Positions 17,154-26,177 are shown, counted from the first letter of the stretch. The stretch: DNA of 64,000 nt from JAEUJZ01 sp964460115 (GCA_964460115.1 CAYWPR010000010.1:55275-119274); one strand, 5' to 3'. Notes: generated from the letters alone by a model not told the origin. Made by a program: numbers and translations.

Positions 17154-18520
17154 TCCATTCCGGTTGTGCGCTTCAGCCACGCCAGCGTCAGGTTCGTATC
17201 CATGATGGCTTGCAGATGGCGGATGCGGAAGTCAAAGTAGGTGCGCGCGGCGTCGGTCAGCTCGCGCGCGTCAGTAGATACGGTAAGTCCCTGGGACATG
17301 TTATGGCCGACGATCACGTACCAGCCGCGGGCGACTTTTTCGGCATGCGAAAGCTTGGATTCACGGGTGCGCGCTTCATCGTAGTTGGCATAGGCCGAAG
17401 CCACTTCCACCGCGATGCCGCCAAGCGCTTGACGCCGGCGCTCTTCAGCAACTCGGGCTTCGGCGTCCGCTTGCATATAGCGCGCGCCGCGCACGCCAAA
17501 GTCGAGCGGCTGATTGAGCACCAGCATCGGCACGGGAATGCCGCTTGAAAGTGGACTAAACTGTACCAGCGCCGACAACCCCCCTTCGACCGTTGCATAA
17601 TTTCGATACGAAAGCGTCAAACGAAACCCGATGGTCGGCAACAAATCGGCGATGCGCCATTTGCGAAAGGCCTTGGCCGCAACCACGCTGGCTTCAAGCA
17701 TCTTGGTTTCTGGACGGTGTCTTAGCGCCGCATCTTCAAAATATTCCAAAGATTGTTCCGCTGCCGCAGCGACCTGCAGCTCTTCATCGTCAATGTCGGC
17801 TTCTTTGTCATCCGTTAGAATCTGCAAACCGACCAGGGCCACGGTCAAACCGCGCTGTATATCGACTAGTACAAGTTCAGCGCCGTCGAGCGCCGCCTTC
17901 ATGCGCGCCAAATCCGCCTCGGTGTAATTGCCTTTGTTAGCGCCATCGAGTTCCTCGGCGATTTTATCAATCCATTCCTTCAGCTTGGTCGTGCCTTCTT
18001 CGACCACAAGCTTGGCGGCGCGTGCCCATTTCAGCCCCCAGTAGGCGCGAATGGCGTTATACACAGCATCCTGTTTTGCGGCTTCGATGCCCTGTACCGA
18101 TGCCTGAATTCCGGCTTTGGCCGCGCCGGTGGCAGCCTCGATCTTTCCGAAGGTATAGATCGGCTGCAAGATGTTCAGGTCGATGCCGTAGGAGACACCG
18201 TTGATGTGATCCTTTACCGAGCGGTGATCCTCGCTGCAATCCGCTGCTTTGCCCTCGTCGTTTTTACAGGCATCGTAGTTGCCGGTAAAAAAGGCCGAAA
18301 AGTCGCCGGTGGGCATCCAGCTATAGCGAGCTTGCTTGTATAAGGATTCGGAAGCTCGCAAAGAATGGCGCGCCGCCAGCACTCCGGGATATTCGGTCGC
18401 GACTTTGGTGCAAAGTTCGCGCAGGGTGTACTTTTTGGCATGGGCAATGCCCGACCCCGGCGAGACGAAAGACACAAACGGCCCGACGAGCAGGCCCAAA
18501 AGTAGGAAGAATCTACGCAT
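17150..18520 (-). CDS. TolC family outer-membrane protein
   Basis: A 456-residue outer-membrane efflux protein. The signal peptide is MRRFFLLLGLLVGPFVSFVS, with cleavage after GIAHA. Two long helical repeats follow: one around RHSLRASESLYKQARYSWMP and AATGAAKAGIQASVQGIEAA, the other around PLDFGVRGARYMQADAEARV and VEVASAYANYDEARTRES. A Cys pair in the first loop (YDACKNDEGKAADCSED, about residues 70-86) probably forms a disulfide. The longest ORF starts at 18712; the ATG at 18520 was chosen because the signal peptide begins there. Coupled by a four-base overlap to the MlaC-like gene. Confidence 0.82.
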   Translation of the reverse strand: MRRFFLLLGLLVGPFVSFVSPGSGIAHAKKYTLRELCTKVATEYPGVLAARHSLRASESLYKQARYSWMPTGDFSAFFTGNYDACKNDEGKAADCSEDHRSVKDHINGVSYGIDLNILQPIYTFGKIEAATGAAKAGIQASVQGIEAAKQDAVYNAIRAYWGLKWARAAKLVVEEGTTKLKEWIDKIAEELDGANKGNYTEADLARMKAALDGAELVLVDIQRGLTVALVGLQILTDDKEADIDDEELQVAAAAEQSLEYFEDAALRHRPETKMLEASVVAAKAFRKWRIADLLPTIGFRLTLSYRNYATVEGGLSALVQFSPLSSGIPVPMLVLNQPLDFGVRGARYMQADAEARVAEERRRQALGGIAVEVASAYANYDEARTRESKLSHAEKVARGWYVIVGHNMSQGLTVSTDARELTDAARTYFDFRIRHLQAIMDTNLTLAWLKRTTGME

Positions 18521-18738
18521 CGGTCTAATCAAGCTAAGCAAGGCGTTTAAGTTAGTTCGGCGGACACAGTATTCGATTTTTGCGTGTGCTGCCATTTGTT
18601 CGCTGAAGTTTCCGTCGAGAAAATCGCAAAACACACGATTTAGACGGCACGAAAATGCTTTTAGCATGCAGCCCCGAGGCTTTCCAACCCTCGTTTCGCG
18701 CCTGCCGCACAATTCGCCGCTGGCGTCGGCAGATCAGC

Positions 18739-18978
18739 TTATCGAACGGGCCAGCGCAAAATGGCGCGTGCCTTGGCGAAGCGAGCGGTGATTCCTATAA
18801 GTCCCGGAAACGAAGCAATTTCCTCGAGCACTTGCAGCACTTCAGACGGCTCAAGTTCTTTTTTGCGAATTTCCAACTTGGCCGCCGCCAGGGCTAGCAC
18901 GTCTTGCGCTTTGGCTTCGCCAAGAGCGCTGAACAAGGGCACAAGCTCTGTCAGCAATATGCGCGATGGCTCCGACAC
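18739..18978 (-). CDS. Small conserved-looking hypothetical protein
   Basis: A 79-residue, mostly helical protein not recognised as a known family. A hydrophobic heptad-like run (LVPLFSALGEAKAQDVLALA) is followed by an EVLQVLEEIASFPG segment and a basic C-terminus. The GTG start has a near-ideal Shine-Dalgarno GGAGG six bases upstream, which is the best evidence that it is real. It starts 43 bp after the FIST gene on the same strand and is probably co-transcribed with it, suggesting a role in the same signalling function. Confidence 0.55.
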   Translation of the reverse strand: MSEPSRILLTELVPLFSALGEAKAQDVLALAAAKLEIRKKELEPSEVLQVLEEIASFPGLIGITARFAKARAILRWPVR

Positions 18979-19021
18979 GACGGGCCTCCAGCCTAATTGG
19001 GATGCTTTTGGCAGCTCCCCT

Positions 19022-20245
19022 TTAGGGCATTCCTTCTGGGCTGCCTTTGGGAAAAGCCAGAAGCACCGTGGTCGTGTTATGAAACCCGGACATGTCGTCG
19101 TCGTTCAGCGCAATCTCGCCATAGCTTTCAAAGCCGGCCAGCGGCACATTGCCAAGCTCGGCCGCAATGCTGTGCACTGCAGAGCCAAAATTGTCCTCTA
19201 GAATCAGTTTGCGGCAGGCGCAATCGATCACGAGCGCGCCGGCAATCTCGACATTGCCAAGCTGCCTGCGCGCTCGCCGGGCCGCTGCCTGGGCGCTGGC
19301 AATCTGACGCGCGCGCGTGCTGGCCATAAAATGAATCGGTGTTCCTTCCGGCATGCCGCAGGTAAAACCCATCGAGCCGTCTGAATTGCGCTTTAGCGGC
19401 ATGCGAATGCGATACTCTGGACCGTTTTTGATTCCAGTTTCGTACTTTAGAAAGTAGCGCAGGATGTCGCTATCGGTCTTTAGACCCTGAAGGTCGACGC
19501 CGTCCTGCAGCGCCCGTTCGCAAGTTTTCTCCAGAAACACATCCCAGGCGGCGCGGCCGTCGATTTCGTGAACGATGTTGTCGGAAGCGCGAGTAATCGT
19601 CATCGCACCGGAAAACGGCACGTGTCCGTGGCAGACTCCAAGCGCCAGCGGCTGCTTGGAAAAAATCATGGCCACAGCCACGGCATTGCTTTCGACCTTG
19701 TCGTTATAACCCACGTAGGTCTGTTTCAGTTGCCATTCGTCGGCGGCACAGCCACCGCACAGGCGCACACCCGGTCCCAAAAGCGCCGCGGCAATGAGCG
19801 TGGCTTCTTCACCAGCTCCCGCCAGTCCGTCGATAAATAAGATTGCCGTGCGATGCGTATAGCCCTCTTGCTCAGATGGTATATCGGCCAAAGCCTGGGT
19901 GACGGCTTGTTCGACGTTGCCTGCAAGCGGCCGTCCGATGCCGCCAAAGACGCGAAAATCGCCCGCCACGGCAAAAGCGGACACGGCGCCGCTTTGGTCC
20001 CCTTCATGCGTAAACTCGCCAGCGGTGGTCGCGCCAAGAACGATGGGAGCCAAAACGCCGGGTTTTTGTGGCAATGCCGCAGAAAAGGCGGCAAGCACCT
20101 CGGCAAGCGGCTGGCTTAGCGAAGCGAAAATTGTTACCAGCGCCGGCGCACGACCTTCAAGCTGCGCACTCAGCCGCGTCGCCAGCGCTCGACCCGCTGC
20201 TTGTGCACTTCCTTTTTCCAAGGCAACGGCAATCTTCGTTTCCAT
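19022..20245 (-). CDS. FIST domain signalling protein
   Basis: A 407-residue protein with FIST N and C halves. The N half has LVTIFASLSQPLAEVLAAF, VLGATTAGEFTHEG, FIDGLAGAGEEATLIAAALL and VRLCGGCAADEW. The C half has WDVFLEKTCERAL, an R-rich MPLKRNSDGSMGFTCGMPEG and LVIDCACRKLILEDNFGSAV. It ends with GFESYGEIALNDDDMSGFHN. FIST proteins are sensory modules thought to bind small ligands such as amino acids and often work with kinases or chemoreceptors; this one is stand-alone and soluble. AGGA lies eight bases before the ATG, with a sigma-70-like promoter just upstream. Confidence 0.88.
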   Translation of the reverse strand: METKIAVALEKGSAQAAGRALATRLSAQLEGRAPALVTIFASLSQPLAEVLAAFSAALPQKPGVLAPIVLGATTAGEFTHEGDQSGAVSAFAVAGDFRVFGGIGRPLAGNVEQAVTQALADIPSEQEGYTHRTAILFIDGLAGAGEEATLIAAALLGPGVRLCGGCAADEWQLKQTYVGYNDKVESNAVAVAMIFSKQPLALGVCHGHVPFSGAMTITRASDNIVHEIDGRAAWDVFLEKTCERALQDGVDLQGLKTDSDILRYFLKYETGIKNGPEYRIRMPLKRNSDGSMGFTCGMPEGTPIHFMASTRARQIASAQAAARRARRQLGNVEIAGALVIDCACRKLILEDNFGSAVHSIAAELGNVPLAGFESYGEIALNDDDMSGFHNTTTVLLAFPKGSPEGMP

Positions 20246-20269
20246 GAATAATTCCTACAATATTTTTGT

Positions 20270-20298
20270 ATTTTAAATTACATATATTGCTTTGTCGA
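20270..20298 (-). promoter_or_regulatory. Candidate sigma-70 promoter for the FIST gene
   Basis: On the minus strand TCGACA and TAAAAT are separated by 17 bases, close to the TTGACA/TATAAT consensus. The predicted transcription start would lie about 18 bases before the FIST ATG, just leaving room for its AGGA. The surrounding 120 bp is clearly AT-richer than the coding DNA. Confidence 0.5.
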
Positions 20299-20364
20299 TA
20301 GCTCCGGCAGATTGCTAAGGCTTTTTGCATTAGTATTCTGTAAAAAGAATGGAAGGGTGACACG

Positions 20365-20736
20365 ATGACAAGGCCAGTTCTGGAAAATGCCCACATTCAT
20401 TTCGAAGCAGCACGCCATCTCTCGAACTTTCACGCCGACACCGTGCAGGCGGTTCGCGATGCAGTGGCGCAAAATGACGTAGTGGTCGTGGGGATGGCGC
20501 AAAATCCTCATGTCAAAGGCGTCCGTCAGGCCCTGACTCAGGCGGGCATCGCTTTTAAGTATCTAGAATATGGAAGTTATTTCTCCCAATGGCAGCGGCG
20601 ACTGGCCATTAAGCTGTGGAGCGGCTGGCCGACTTTTCCGCAGGTCTTTGTGCGCGGACAGCTCATCGGTGGTGAAGATCTGACCAAAGCCGCCCTCAGC
20701 AATGGAACGCTGAAAAGTCTGCTTTCGCAACGTTAA
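20365..20736 (+). CDS. Glutaredoxin-fold protein lacking the catalytic cysteine
   Basis: A 123-residue protein with the monothiol-glutaredoxin fold. It has the first strand DVVVVGMAQNPHVKGVRQAL, the helix and strand AGIAFKYLEYGSYFSQWQRR, then the cis-Pro and glutathione-binding part GWPTFPQVFVRGQLIGGEDL. Where monothiol glutaredoxins have CGFS, this protein reads NPHVKG and has no cysteine anywhere. It therefore cannot do disulfide exchange or ligate a cluster in the usual way. A subfamily with this substitution may exist. GGAAGGG precedes the ATG. It is divergent from FIST; the flavin monooxygenase follows 57 bp later. Confidence 0.75.
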   Translation: MTRPVLENAHIHFEAARHLSNFHADTVQAVRDAVAQNDVVVVGMAQNPHVKGVRQALTQAGIAFKYLEYGSYFSQWQRRLAIKLWSGWPTFPQVFVRGQLIGGEDLTKAALSNGTLKSLLSQR

Positions 20737-20793
20737 GATGCAAACGCCAGACCGCCGAGCACGCTACAGAATCCATCGGTGATGAAAGAACGT

Positions 20794-21975
20794 ATGGCAA
20801 TGAATAAGCCGCATGTCCTAGTCATCGGCGCCGGAATCGGCGGTCTGTCGGCAGCGGTGGCGCTCAAGCGGGCCGGCTGCACCGTCGAAGTTCATGAACG
20901 GGCGTTGCAGTTGCGCCCAGTCGGCGCCGGCCTGACCATTCAGCCAAATGCCATGGCCGCCTTGCGAATTCTGAACGTTGGCAATCAAGTCGAGAAGCAA
21001 GGGCACATTTTGCCCATTGGCGGTCTGGCGCTGGCAAACGGAACCTACCTGAATCATCTACCGGAGGCGCAAAGCCAAGCGCTCATCACCGAAGTAGGAG
21101 CTCCGGCGATCGGCATTCATCGGGCGACTTTGCATGAAATTTTGCTGGAAGCCGCCGGGCCCAAGGTCCTGCATCTAGGCCGTGCCGCAGTGCGTTATGA
21201 ATTCGTAGACAGCGGCGTCCAAGTGTTTTTCAGCGATGGCTCTGTCGTCACAGCGGATGCACTCATTGGCGCCGATGGAGTTCATTCGATTTGCCGACGG
21301 CAACTGCTTGATGATGGAGAACCAGTATACGCGGGATATTTTTGTTGGCGTGGCGTGGCGCCGCTGGCCGCTCCACTAGGCAGCGACTGGGCCGGCGAAG
21401 TCTGGGGCGAAACAGCGCGCTTTGGCGGATGCCAAATTGACGGAGGCCGCTTCTACTGGTTTGTCGTGACCGATGGCCCTGCGGGCCAAAAGGATCCATC
21501 AGAGCAAAGCCAAGCCGCCGTGTTAAAAGCCTTAAGGGGCTTTGGCACAAAGTTTCACGACGTCATTCGCGCAACCGCGGAAACCGCCATTTTTCGCAGC
21601 GATATCAGCGATCGCGATCCCGTGACCAAGTGGGGCGAAGCTAAAATGACGCTGCTTGGCGATGCTGCCCACGCCATGACTCCAAACCTTGGTCAAGGGG
21701 CCTGCCAGGCCATTGAAGATGCTCTGGTTTTGGCTCTGCAGATGCACCAAACGTCAGATATTTCGCTGGCCTTGCGCAACTATGAAAAAATTCGCCAGAC
21801 TCGGGTCAATCGAGTCGTGCTGGCCGCGCGCCGTCTGGGTCAAGTTGCCCACTTTCGCCACCCGCTGGCCAAAAGCTTGCGCAACGGACTGCTGCGCCTC
21901 GTTCCCAATTCCTTTGTGCGCAAGCAACTGGCCGATGCCTGGAAATTGCCGTACCAAGGCTCCTTTGTCTGTTAG
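20794..21975 (+). CDS. FAD-dependent monooxygenase (class A flavoprotein)
   Basis: A 393-residue single-component flavin monooxygenase. It has the GxGxxG motif HVLVIGAGIGGLSAAVALKR at the N-terminus, the DG motif ALIGADGVHSICR (about residues 150-162) and the GD motif LLGDAAHAMTPNLGQGACQA near residue 285. IEDALVLA follows. This set is shared by zeaxanthin epoxidase, salicylate hydroxylase and related ring or double-bond oxygenases. The aromatic or isoprenoid substrate is not evident. Several in-frame starts exist (GTG 20779, ATG 20782, 20794, 20800); 20794 has a weak GAAAG upstream and the family core begins at 20800. It ends interlocked with purD (TTAG). Confidence 0.87.
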   Translation: MAMNKPHVLVIGAGIGGLSAAVALKRAGCTVEVHERALQLRPVGAGLTIQPNAMAALRILNVGNQVEKQGHILPIGGLALANGTYLNHLPEAQSQALITEVGAPAIGIHRATLHEILLEAAGPKVLHLGRAAVRYEFVDSGVQVFFSDGSVVTADALIGADGVHSICRRQLLDDGEPVYAGYFCWRGVAPLAAPLGSDWAGEVWGETARFGGCQIDGGRFYWFVVTDGPAGQKDPSEQSQAAVLKALRGFGTKFHDVIRATAETAIFRSDISDRDPVTKWGEAKMTLLGDAAHAMTPNLGQGACQAIEDALVLALQMHQTSDISLALRNYEKIRQTRVNRVVLAARRLGQVAHFRHPLAKSLRNGLLRLVPNSFVRKQLADAWKLPYQGSFVC

Positions 21976-23246
21976 GTACCAATGTCAGAACGATAGTGCA
22001 TTCCGCGAAAATGAATTGCAGCGATTCCGGAATAAGCAAGCTGCCGCGCCTGCTCAGGCGTTTGCGCTTGGGCCACTACAGATAGGACTCTTCCGCCGCG
22101 GGTCCATAGCTGTCCGTGATCGTCGCGGCGCATCGCAGCATGAATCAGCCAGCGATCGGCGCGTTCCAGATCGTGGCCTAGCGCGATGGCCTGCGGCTCG
22201 CTAGCGGCGACTTGCGGCTTGGCGTACTCGGCGCTGCATACGACGATGGCGGCCGTTGCCGCATCCGTCTGTTGCAAACGAAAATGCTCGAGCTTGCCAG
22301 CAGCCGTTGCCCAGCACAATCGCAGAAATTCTCCTGAGGCCAAACGCGGCAGGATGACTTGCGCTTCCGGATCGCCCAGCCGGCAGTTAAATTCCAAAAG
22401 CTTAATTCCCGACGAGGTAAGCATCAGCCCCAAATACAGAAATCCCACAAAGGGGGTTCCTTTTGCGCGTAGGGCCGAAAGCGTGGGAACGACGATGCGT
22501 GCGGCCACTTCGGCAACGGTCTCCGAAGTTACCTTGGGATGCGGACACAGGGCGCCCATACCACCGGTATTGGGACCGCGGTGGTCGTCATAAAGGCGTT
22601 TATAGTCAAGCGCCGCAGGCAGGGCCACATACGAGGTTCCGTGGCATGCAAAAATCAGAGATGCCTCGCTGCCCCAAAGGCGCTCTTCCAAAATCAGGGT
22701 TCGGCCAGCGTCGCCGAGCCGCCCTGCGAAAAGCGGCTCGGCCAGCGCCTGACATTCCTCAGGCGTTTCCGGAAGAAAAACGCCTTTGCCGCCGCACAAT
22801 CCATCCGCCTTTAGAACAGGAGTTCGCGCAAACGTCAAAAGCGCCGCGGCAAGTTCCGCACGGCTAGAAACAATGCGAAACGCCGGCGCCGGCAAATCGA
22901 GCGAACTACCTAGTTCACGCGCAAATGCCTTAGACGCTTCGATGCGCGCGGCACCGGCGCTGGGTCCGCAAACCAGCACCTTGGGGCCCAGCGAATTGTG
23001 CAAAGCATCCGCCAAACCGAAACACAGCGGCGCCTCTGGCCCGGGTACAACTAGGTGTACGCCGCGCTGGCGAATGACCTCCACCAAGCCGGCGATGTCG
23101 TTTTCGCCCACGGCCAAGTTTTCTCCGCATTCTGCGGTGCCGGAATTGCCCGGTGCAAACAGCAATTCGACATCGGGCGCGGTTCGCAGCGCTTGTCCCA
23201 TGGCGTGCTCGCGCCCTCCCCCTCCCACCACCAGTAGCTTTTGCAC
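21972..23246 (-). CDS. purD: Phosphoribosylamine-glycine ligase
   Basis: A 424-residue GARS enzyme of purine biosynthesis with the family start KLLVVGGGGREHAMGQAL. It has the ATP-grasp lid and loop region (VLKADGLCGGKGVFLPETPE near 150) and the core LDYKRLYDDHRGPNTGGMGA near 215. The metal-binding end is LLEFNCRLGDPEAQVILPRL near 293. It catalyses ATP-dependent coupling of glycine to phosphoribosylamine. The GTG start is preceded by AAGGA at six to seven bases. It lies 21 bp downstream of the zinc-ribbon kinase on the same strand, so the two are probably co-transcribed although functionally unrelated. Confidence 0.96.
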   Translation of the reverse strand: MQKLLVVGGGGREHAMGQALRTAPDVELLFAPGNSGTAECGENLAVGENDIAGLVEVIRQRGVHLVVPGPEAPLCFGLADALHNSLGPKVLVCGPSAGAARIEASKAFARELGSSLDLPAPAFRIVSSRAELAAALLTFARTPVLKADGLCGGKGVFLPETPEECQALAEPLFAGRLGDAGRTLILEERLWGSEASLIFACHGTSYVALPAALDYKRLYDDHRGPNTGGMGALCPHPKVTSETVAEVAARIVVPTLSALRAKGTPFVGFLYLGLMLTSSGIKLLEFNCRLGDPEAQVILPRLASGEFLRLCWATAAGKLEHFRLQQTDAATAAIVVCSAEYAKPQVAASEPQAIALGHDLERADRWLIHAAMRRDDHGQLWTRGGRVLSVVAQAQTPEQARQLAYSGIAAIHFRGMHYRSDIGT

Positions 23247-23267
23247 CAGAGGTCCTTTCTTTTCGAT

Positions 23268-25421
23268 TTACGGCTGTACGGACAGGCTGACGTCTATGCG
23301 CGAGCGCCCACGACGTACACGGCGTTCCAATTCTTCATATTTGTAGCGCTTTGTGACATAGCCCGGACTGCGCACGCTGCACTGCTCGCCCGGAGAAACG
23401 GCGCAAAGCCCGGTGCAAATTCGCGGCGGATTCGTCCCGCAGCTGACCGCAGCATTTTCGGGCTGACGGATGCGAAAGCTGACCTGAATGCCGCTAGGCT
23501 GCTGCGGCAGCGATTCTTCATTGCGGCGCTGGCGGGTGGTGGAGCGACTCGGTTCGCTATCGACGGCCGCAGCCGCTGGTTCTTCACTACGCAGCGCGGT
23601 CAGTCCGACTGGCGGCAGGTGGGACGGCGTGGACGGCGGCGTCGGCGGCGGTACGGGCGCTGCGGCCATGGACTGAATCTTAGGTTTTGCTTCGCCAGGG
23701 GACTGCATAGCTTCTACTGGTTTTTTGTCCGAATTTATGCCCAGCAGCAAGTAACCAACTAGGAATAAGAGGCAGGCACCGAGCACAATCAGCCACAGCC
23801 GTTTGGACGTCTTGGCCTGCGGCGGACGCAGAGTTTGTCCCGAAGATTGGCCTTTTAGGTCCAAGCTGGGAGCGGATTCAGCTGGTGAAGCCGAGCTTTT
23901 GCTAAGCTCGCTGCGCGCCGCCCCGGCGGGCTCTGGGGCCAAAAGAGCCCCGCTCGGACCTGTAGCTGGCGCTGTCGGCAATGCGCGGGGCAGCGTCGTT
24001 CGTGTGTCTATATCCAGCGCCGCAGCAGAATCGCCAGGCAGGGCGGATCGCGGTTCCGCAGAAATCGTTGGTTCGCGCACCGTTTCTGTTCCGCCCAGAG
24101 ACCTTTGGTTCAAAAGCGCCGTCGGAGGTGCTGGGGGCGTCGGCAAGGGCGGGAGCGTAACCGCCGCCAAAGGTTGCGGTGGCAAAGTAACGGCGGTCGA
24201 CGGCTTTGCCATGGGCTCGGTATTATGCCGCTCGGACGGATCCAAAGGCTCTGCCGGTTCTTTGGCGCGAACATCCGATAAGCGCTGCGGAATACGCGTC
24301 GCGATCACCGGCTCGGTCACATCATCCGATTGCGCCGCGGTACTGGAACGCCGAGACGAATTTCCCGCGGAATTGGGCAGCATTTGGCTGAGATCGGCAC
24401 GACGGTCGGAACCGCGCATCAGAAACCGCGCTTCGGGCACCGGCCCTAGGCGCTTCAGAAGTTCGCTGGCATCCTTGGGACGGCGCAGCGGCTCAATCGC
24501 CAGCACATCATCAAGAAGCAGTTGCAGTTCGGATGAGAAAGTCTGCGCAGGGCATAACTCACGCAGCGGCTTAGGTCGCGTGACCAGCCGCATCATCGTG
24601 ACGACCGAATCAGACTCTGCGGTCGAAGCCCCCCAAGGCAAGCGCCCGGTCAGCATTTCGATCAAAATCAGCCCGAGCGCGTACACGTCGCTGTACTTGC
24701 CGACGGCACCGGCATCAAGCTGCTCAGGCGCCATGTACAAAGCAGTACCAAGCCGCGTACCAGCCATCGTCTTGCTGCTCGACCGGCCGAGCGGTCCCGT
24801 CGAATCGCCATCAATATTTTGCAGCAGTTTGGCGATGCCAAAATCCAAGACTTTGACAATTTCTTCGAGGCTGCCCTCGTCACTGGCTTTGCGAGAAATA
24901 AACACATTGTCGGGCTTCAGGTCGCGATGGATGATGCCGTTGCGGTGCGCCACGCCCATCGCTTTCACCACGGGAAGCCACAGTTCCATGGCGCGCGCTG
25001 GATCCAAAGCCCCCTCCCGCTCGAGCAGCGCCGCCAGGCTTTGGCCGTCCAGATACTCCATCGCGATATAAATCTGCCCGTCGCCGGTACGGCCGCTGTC
25101 ATAAATGGTGACGGCGTTTGGATGATCCACCGTGCTAGCAGCCAGGGCTTCGCGCTCGAAACGGGCGACCATTTCGGGATTTCGCGTCAGCTCTGCATGT
25201 AGCAGTTTCACCGCCACTTGGCGACCCATGGGAAGCTGCACGGCACGATGCACCGCCCCCATCGTCCCCATCCCTATAAGCCCCTTCAAAATGAAGCGGC
25301 CGGCAAGAATCGTCTCGGATTGCGCAACCTGGCTGCCGTCCTTGGGGCAGAACTGGGTATCGGCCGCATAAACGGCACCGCAAACCGGACAATATCGAGT
25401 GTGTTCCGACGGAGAACTCAC
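23268..25421 (-). CDS. Ser/Thr protein kinase with N-terminal zinc ribbon and C-terminal membrane segment
   Basis: A 717-residue Hanks-type kinase. The N-terminal ribbon has CPVCG and FCPKDG (Cys11, Cys14, Cys25, the fourth ligand position being Asp). The kinase domain spans about residues 40-310: P-loop LIGMGTMGAVHRA, VAVKLL, HRDLKPDNVFIS, DFGIAKL and ALYMAPEQL, then YSDVYALGLILIEMLTGRLP. A Pro/Ser/Thr-rich linker of about 220 residues follows, then one membrane helix (LWLIVLGACLLFLVGYLLLG, about 545-565) and a small Cys-containing extracytoplasmic domain. All catalytic residues are present. The GTG start has only a weak ribosome binding site. purD follows 21 bp downstream. Confidence 0.93.
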   Translation of the reverse strand: MSSPSEHTRYCPVCGAVYAADTQFCPKDGSQVAQSETILAGRFILKGLIGMGTMGAVHRAVQLPMGRQVAVKLLHAELTRNPEMVARFEREALAASTVDHPNAVTIYDSGRTGDGQIYIAMEYLDGQSLAALLEREGALDPARAMELWLPVVKAMGVAHRNGIIHRDLKPDNVFISRKASDEGSLEEIVKVLDFGIAKLLQNIDGDSTGPLGRSSSKTMAGTRLGTALYMAPEQLDAGAVGKYSDVYALGLILIEMLTGRLPWGASTAESDSVVTMMRLVTRPKPLRELCPAQTFSSELQLLLDDVLAIEPLRRPKDASELLKRLGPVPEARFLMRGSDRRADLSQMLPNSAGNSSRRSSTAAQSDDVTEPVIATRIPQRLSDVRAKEPAEPLDPSERHNTEPMAKPSTAVTLPPQPLAAVTLPPLPTPPAPPTALLNQRSLGGTETVREPTISAEPRSALPGDSAAALDIDTRTTLPRALPTAPATGPSGALLAPEPAGAARSELSKSSASPAESAPSLDLKGQSSGQTLRPPQAKTSKRLWLIVLGACLLFLVGYLLLGINSDKKPVEAMQSPGEAKPKIQSMAAAPVPPPTPPSTPSHLPPVGLTALRSEEPAAAAVDSEPSRSTTRQRRNEESLPQQPSGIQVSFRIRQPENAAVSCGTNPPRICTGLCAVSPGEQCSVRSPGYVTKRYKYEELERRVRRGRSRIDVSLSVQP

Positions 25422-25748
25422 GAATCAAGGCTCAGATTCTGTGACAGGTTCTCATGTTAGCACGCCTTCCTGACACAGCGTCGGTACAGTTTCATCCGCG
25501 GCTACGCTTTGGCAGACTGGCGTCGATTTTTTGGATTTGCCAAGGCCGATTGCGGAACATGCAAAATTGGCAAATTGGCATGATGATTCATCCAATCGCC
25601 TCGCAGCATATCATCCTGATGCTTGGCGTTTTCGGCAAGCTTGCAAGACCACGTGCAGACGTCGTGCAGCAGTGCCAAAATGATCCGCAGAACTGTGGTT
25701 ACAATGCATGCCATGGTCATGTCATGGCCGTGGCCATGGTGAAAACAT
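25422..25748. other. Intergenic region between kinase and SpoIIAA-like gene
   Basis: This 327-bp stretch lies between divergent genes. Near the right end, overlapping CATGG/CCATGG words recur (about 25709-25740) just before the SpoIIAA-like start. No RNA gene, terminator or convincing promoter pair was found; a TACAAT at about 25700 is a possible isolated -10. The plus-strand frame open at 25454-25948 looks non-coding because it overlaps a better gene. Confidence 0.3.
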
Positions 25749-26177
25749 ATGCCCTGGACTGTAATTTCGCATACTACACTGCCCTACCTTGGTTTAGAAA
25801 TGGATCGCAACCGCGGGCTTTTGCGCATGACGCGTACAAGCCTTTCACTTCCAGACAGCGGTCTTGTCGAAACCCTGAAAGAGTTTGCCAAAGAGATGGA
25901 ACGCGTCCTGCCGCGCCCCCAGCGGCAGATGTTTCGCTTGCTGTTTGATACCCGCAATGCTCCCAAAAGATCGACGTCTGAACAGGCCGAGCTCGCGCAA
26001 GCAGAAGTAACGCACTTTTTTCGCGATTTTCCACGCTTGGCGATTCTGCTGCGCACTCCCATCGGAGTCCTGCAAATGCGGCGTATTTTTCGCGACAGTG
26101 GTTTGCATGGTGAAGTGTTTTACGACGAAGCGGCAGCGATAGAATATCTTCTAAAAGCAGAACCGCCGTCACGCTAA
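25749..26177 (+). CDS. SpoIIAA-like (STAS-related) small protein
   Basis: A 142-residue soluble protein. The order of strands and helices resembles small SpoIIAA-like proteins that are common in Myxococcota: an N-terminal strand LGLEMDRNRGLLRMTRTSL, a helix VETLKEFAKEMERVL, then QMFRLLFDTRNAPKRSTSE, RLAILLRTPIGVLQMRRIFR and the ending EVFYDEAAAIEYLL. The central strand with the DTRNAP turn sits where the phosphorylatable Ser/Asp turn is in STAS proteins. The function is unknown. The start at 25749 gives the first strand its usual length. Confidence 0.6.
   Translation: MPWTVISHTTLPYLGLEMDRNRGLLRMTRTSLSLPDSGLVETLKEFAKEMERVLPRPQRQMFRLLFDTRNAPKRSTSEQAELAQAEVTHFFRDFPRLAILLRTPIGVLQMRRIFRDSGLHGEVFYDEAAAIEYLLKAEPPSR

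Noticed and set aside
23803..25071. 422-codon open frame on the plus strand opposite the zinc-ribbon kinase
   Set aside because: It lies antisense to a gene with all kinase motifs, is Ser/Arg/Gly-rich without domains, and has no ribosome binding site; a GC-skew shadow.
25454..25948. 164-codon plus-strand frame overlapping the SpoIIAA-like gene
   Set aside because: Composition is not protein-like and it overlaps a gene with recognisable secondary-structure pattern in another frame.
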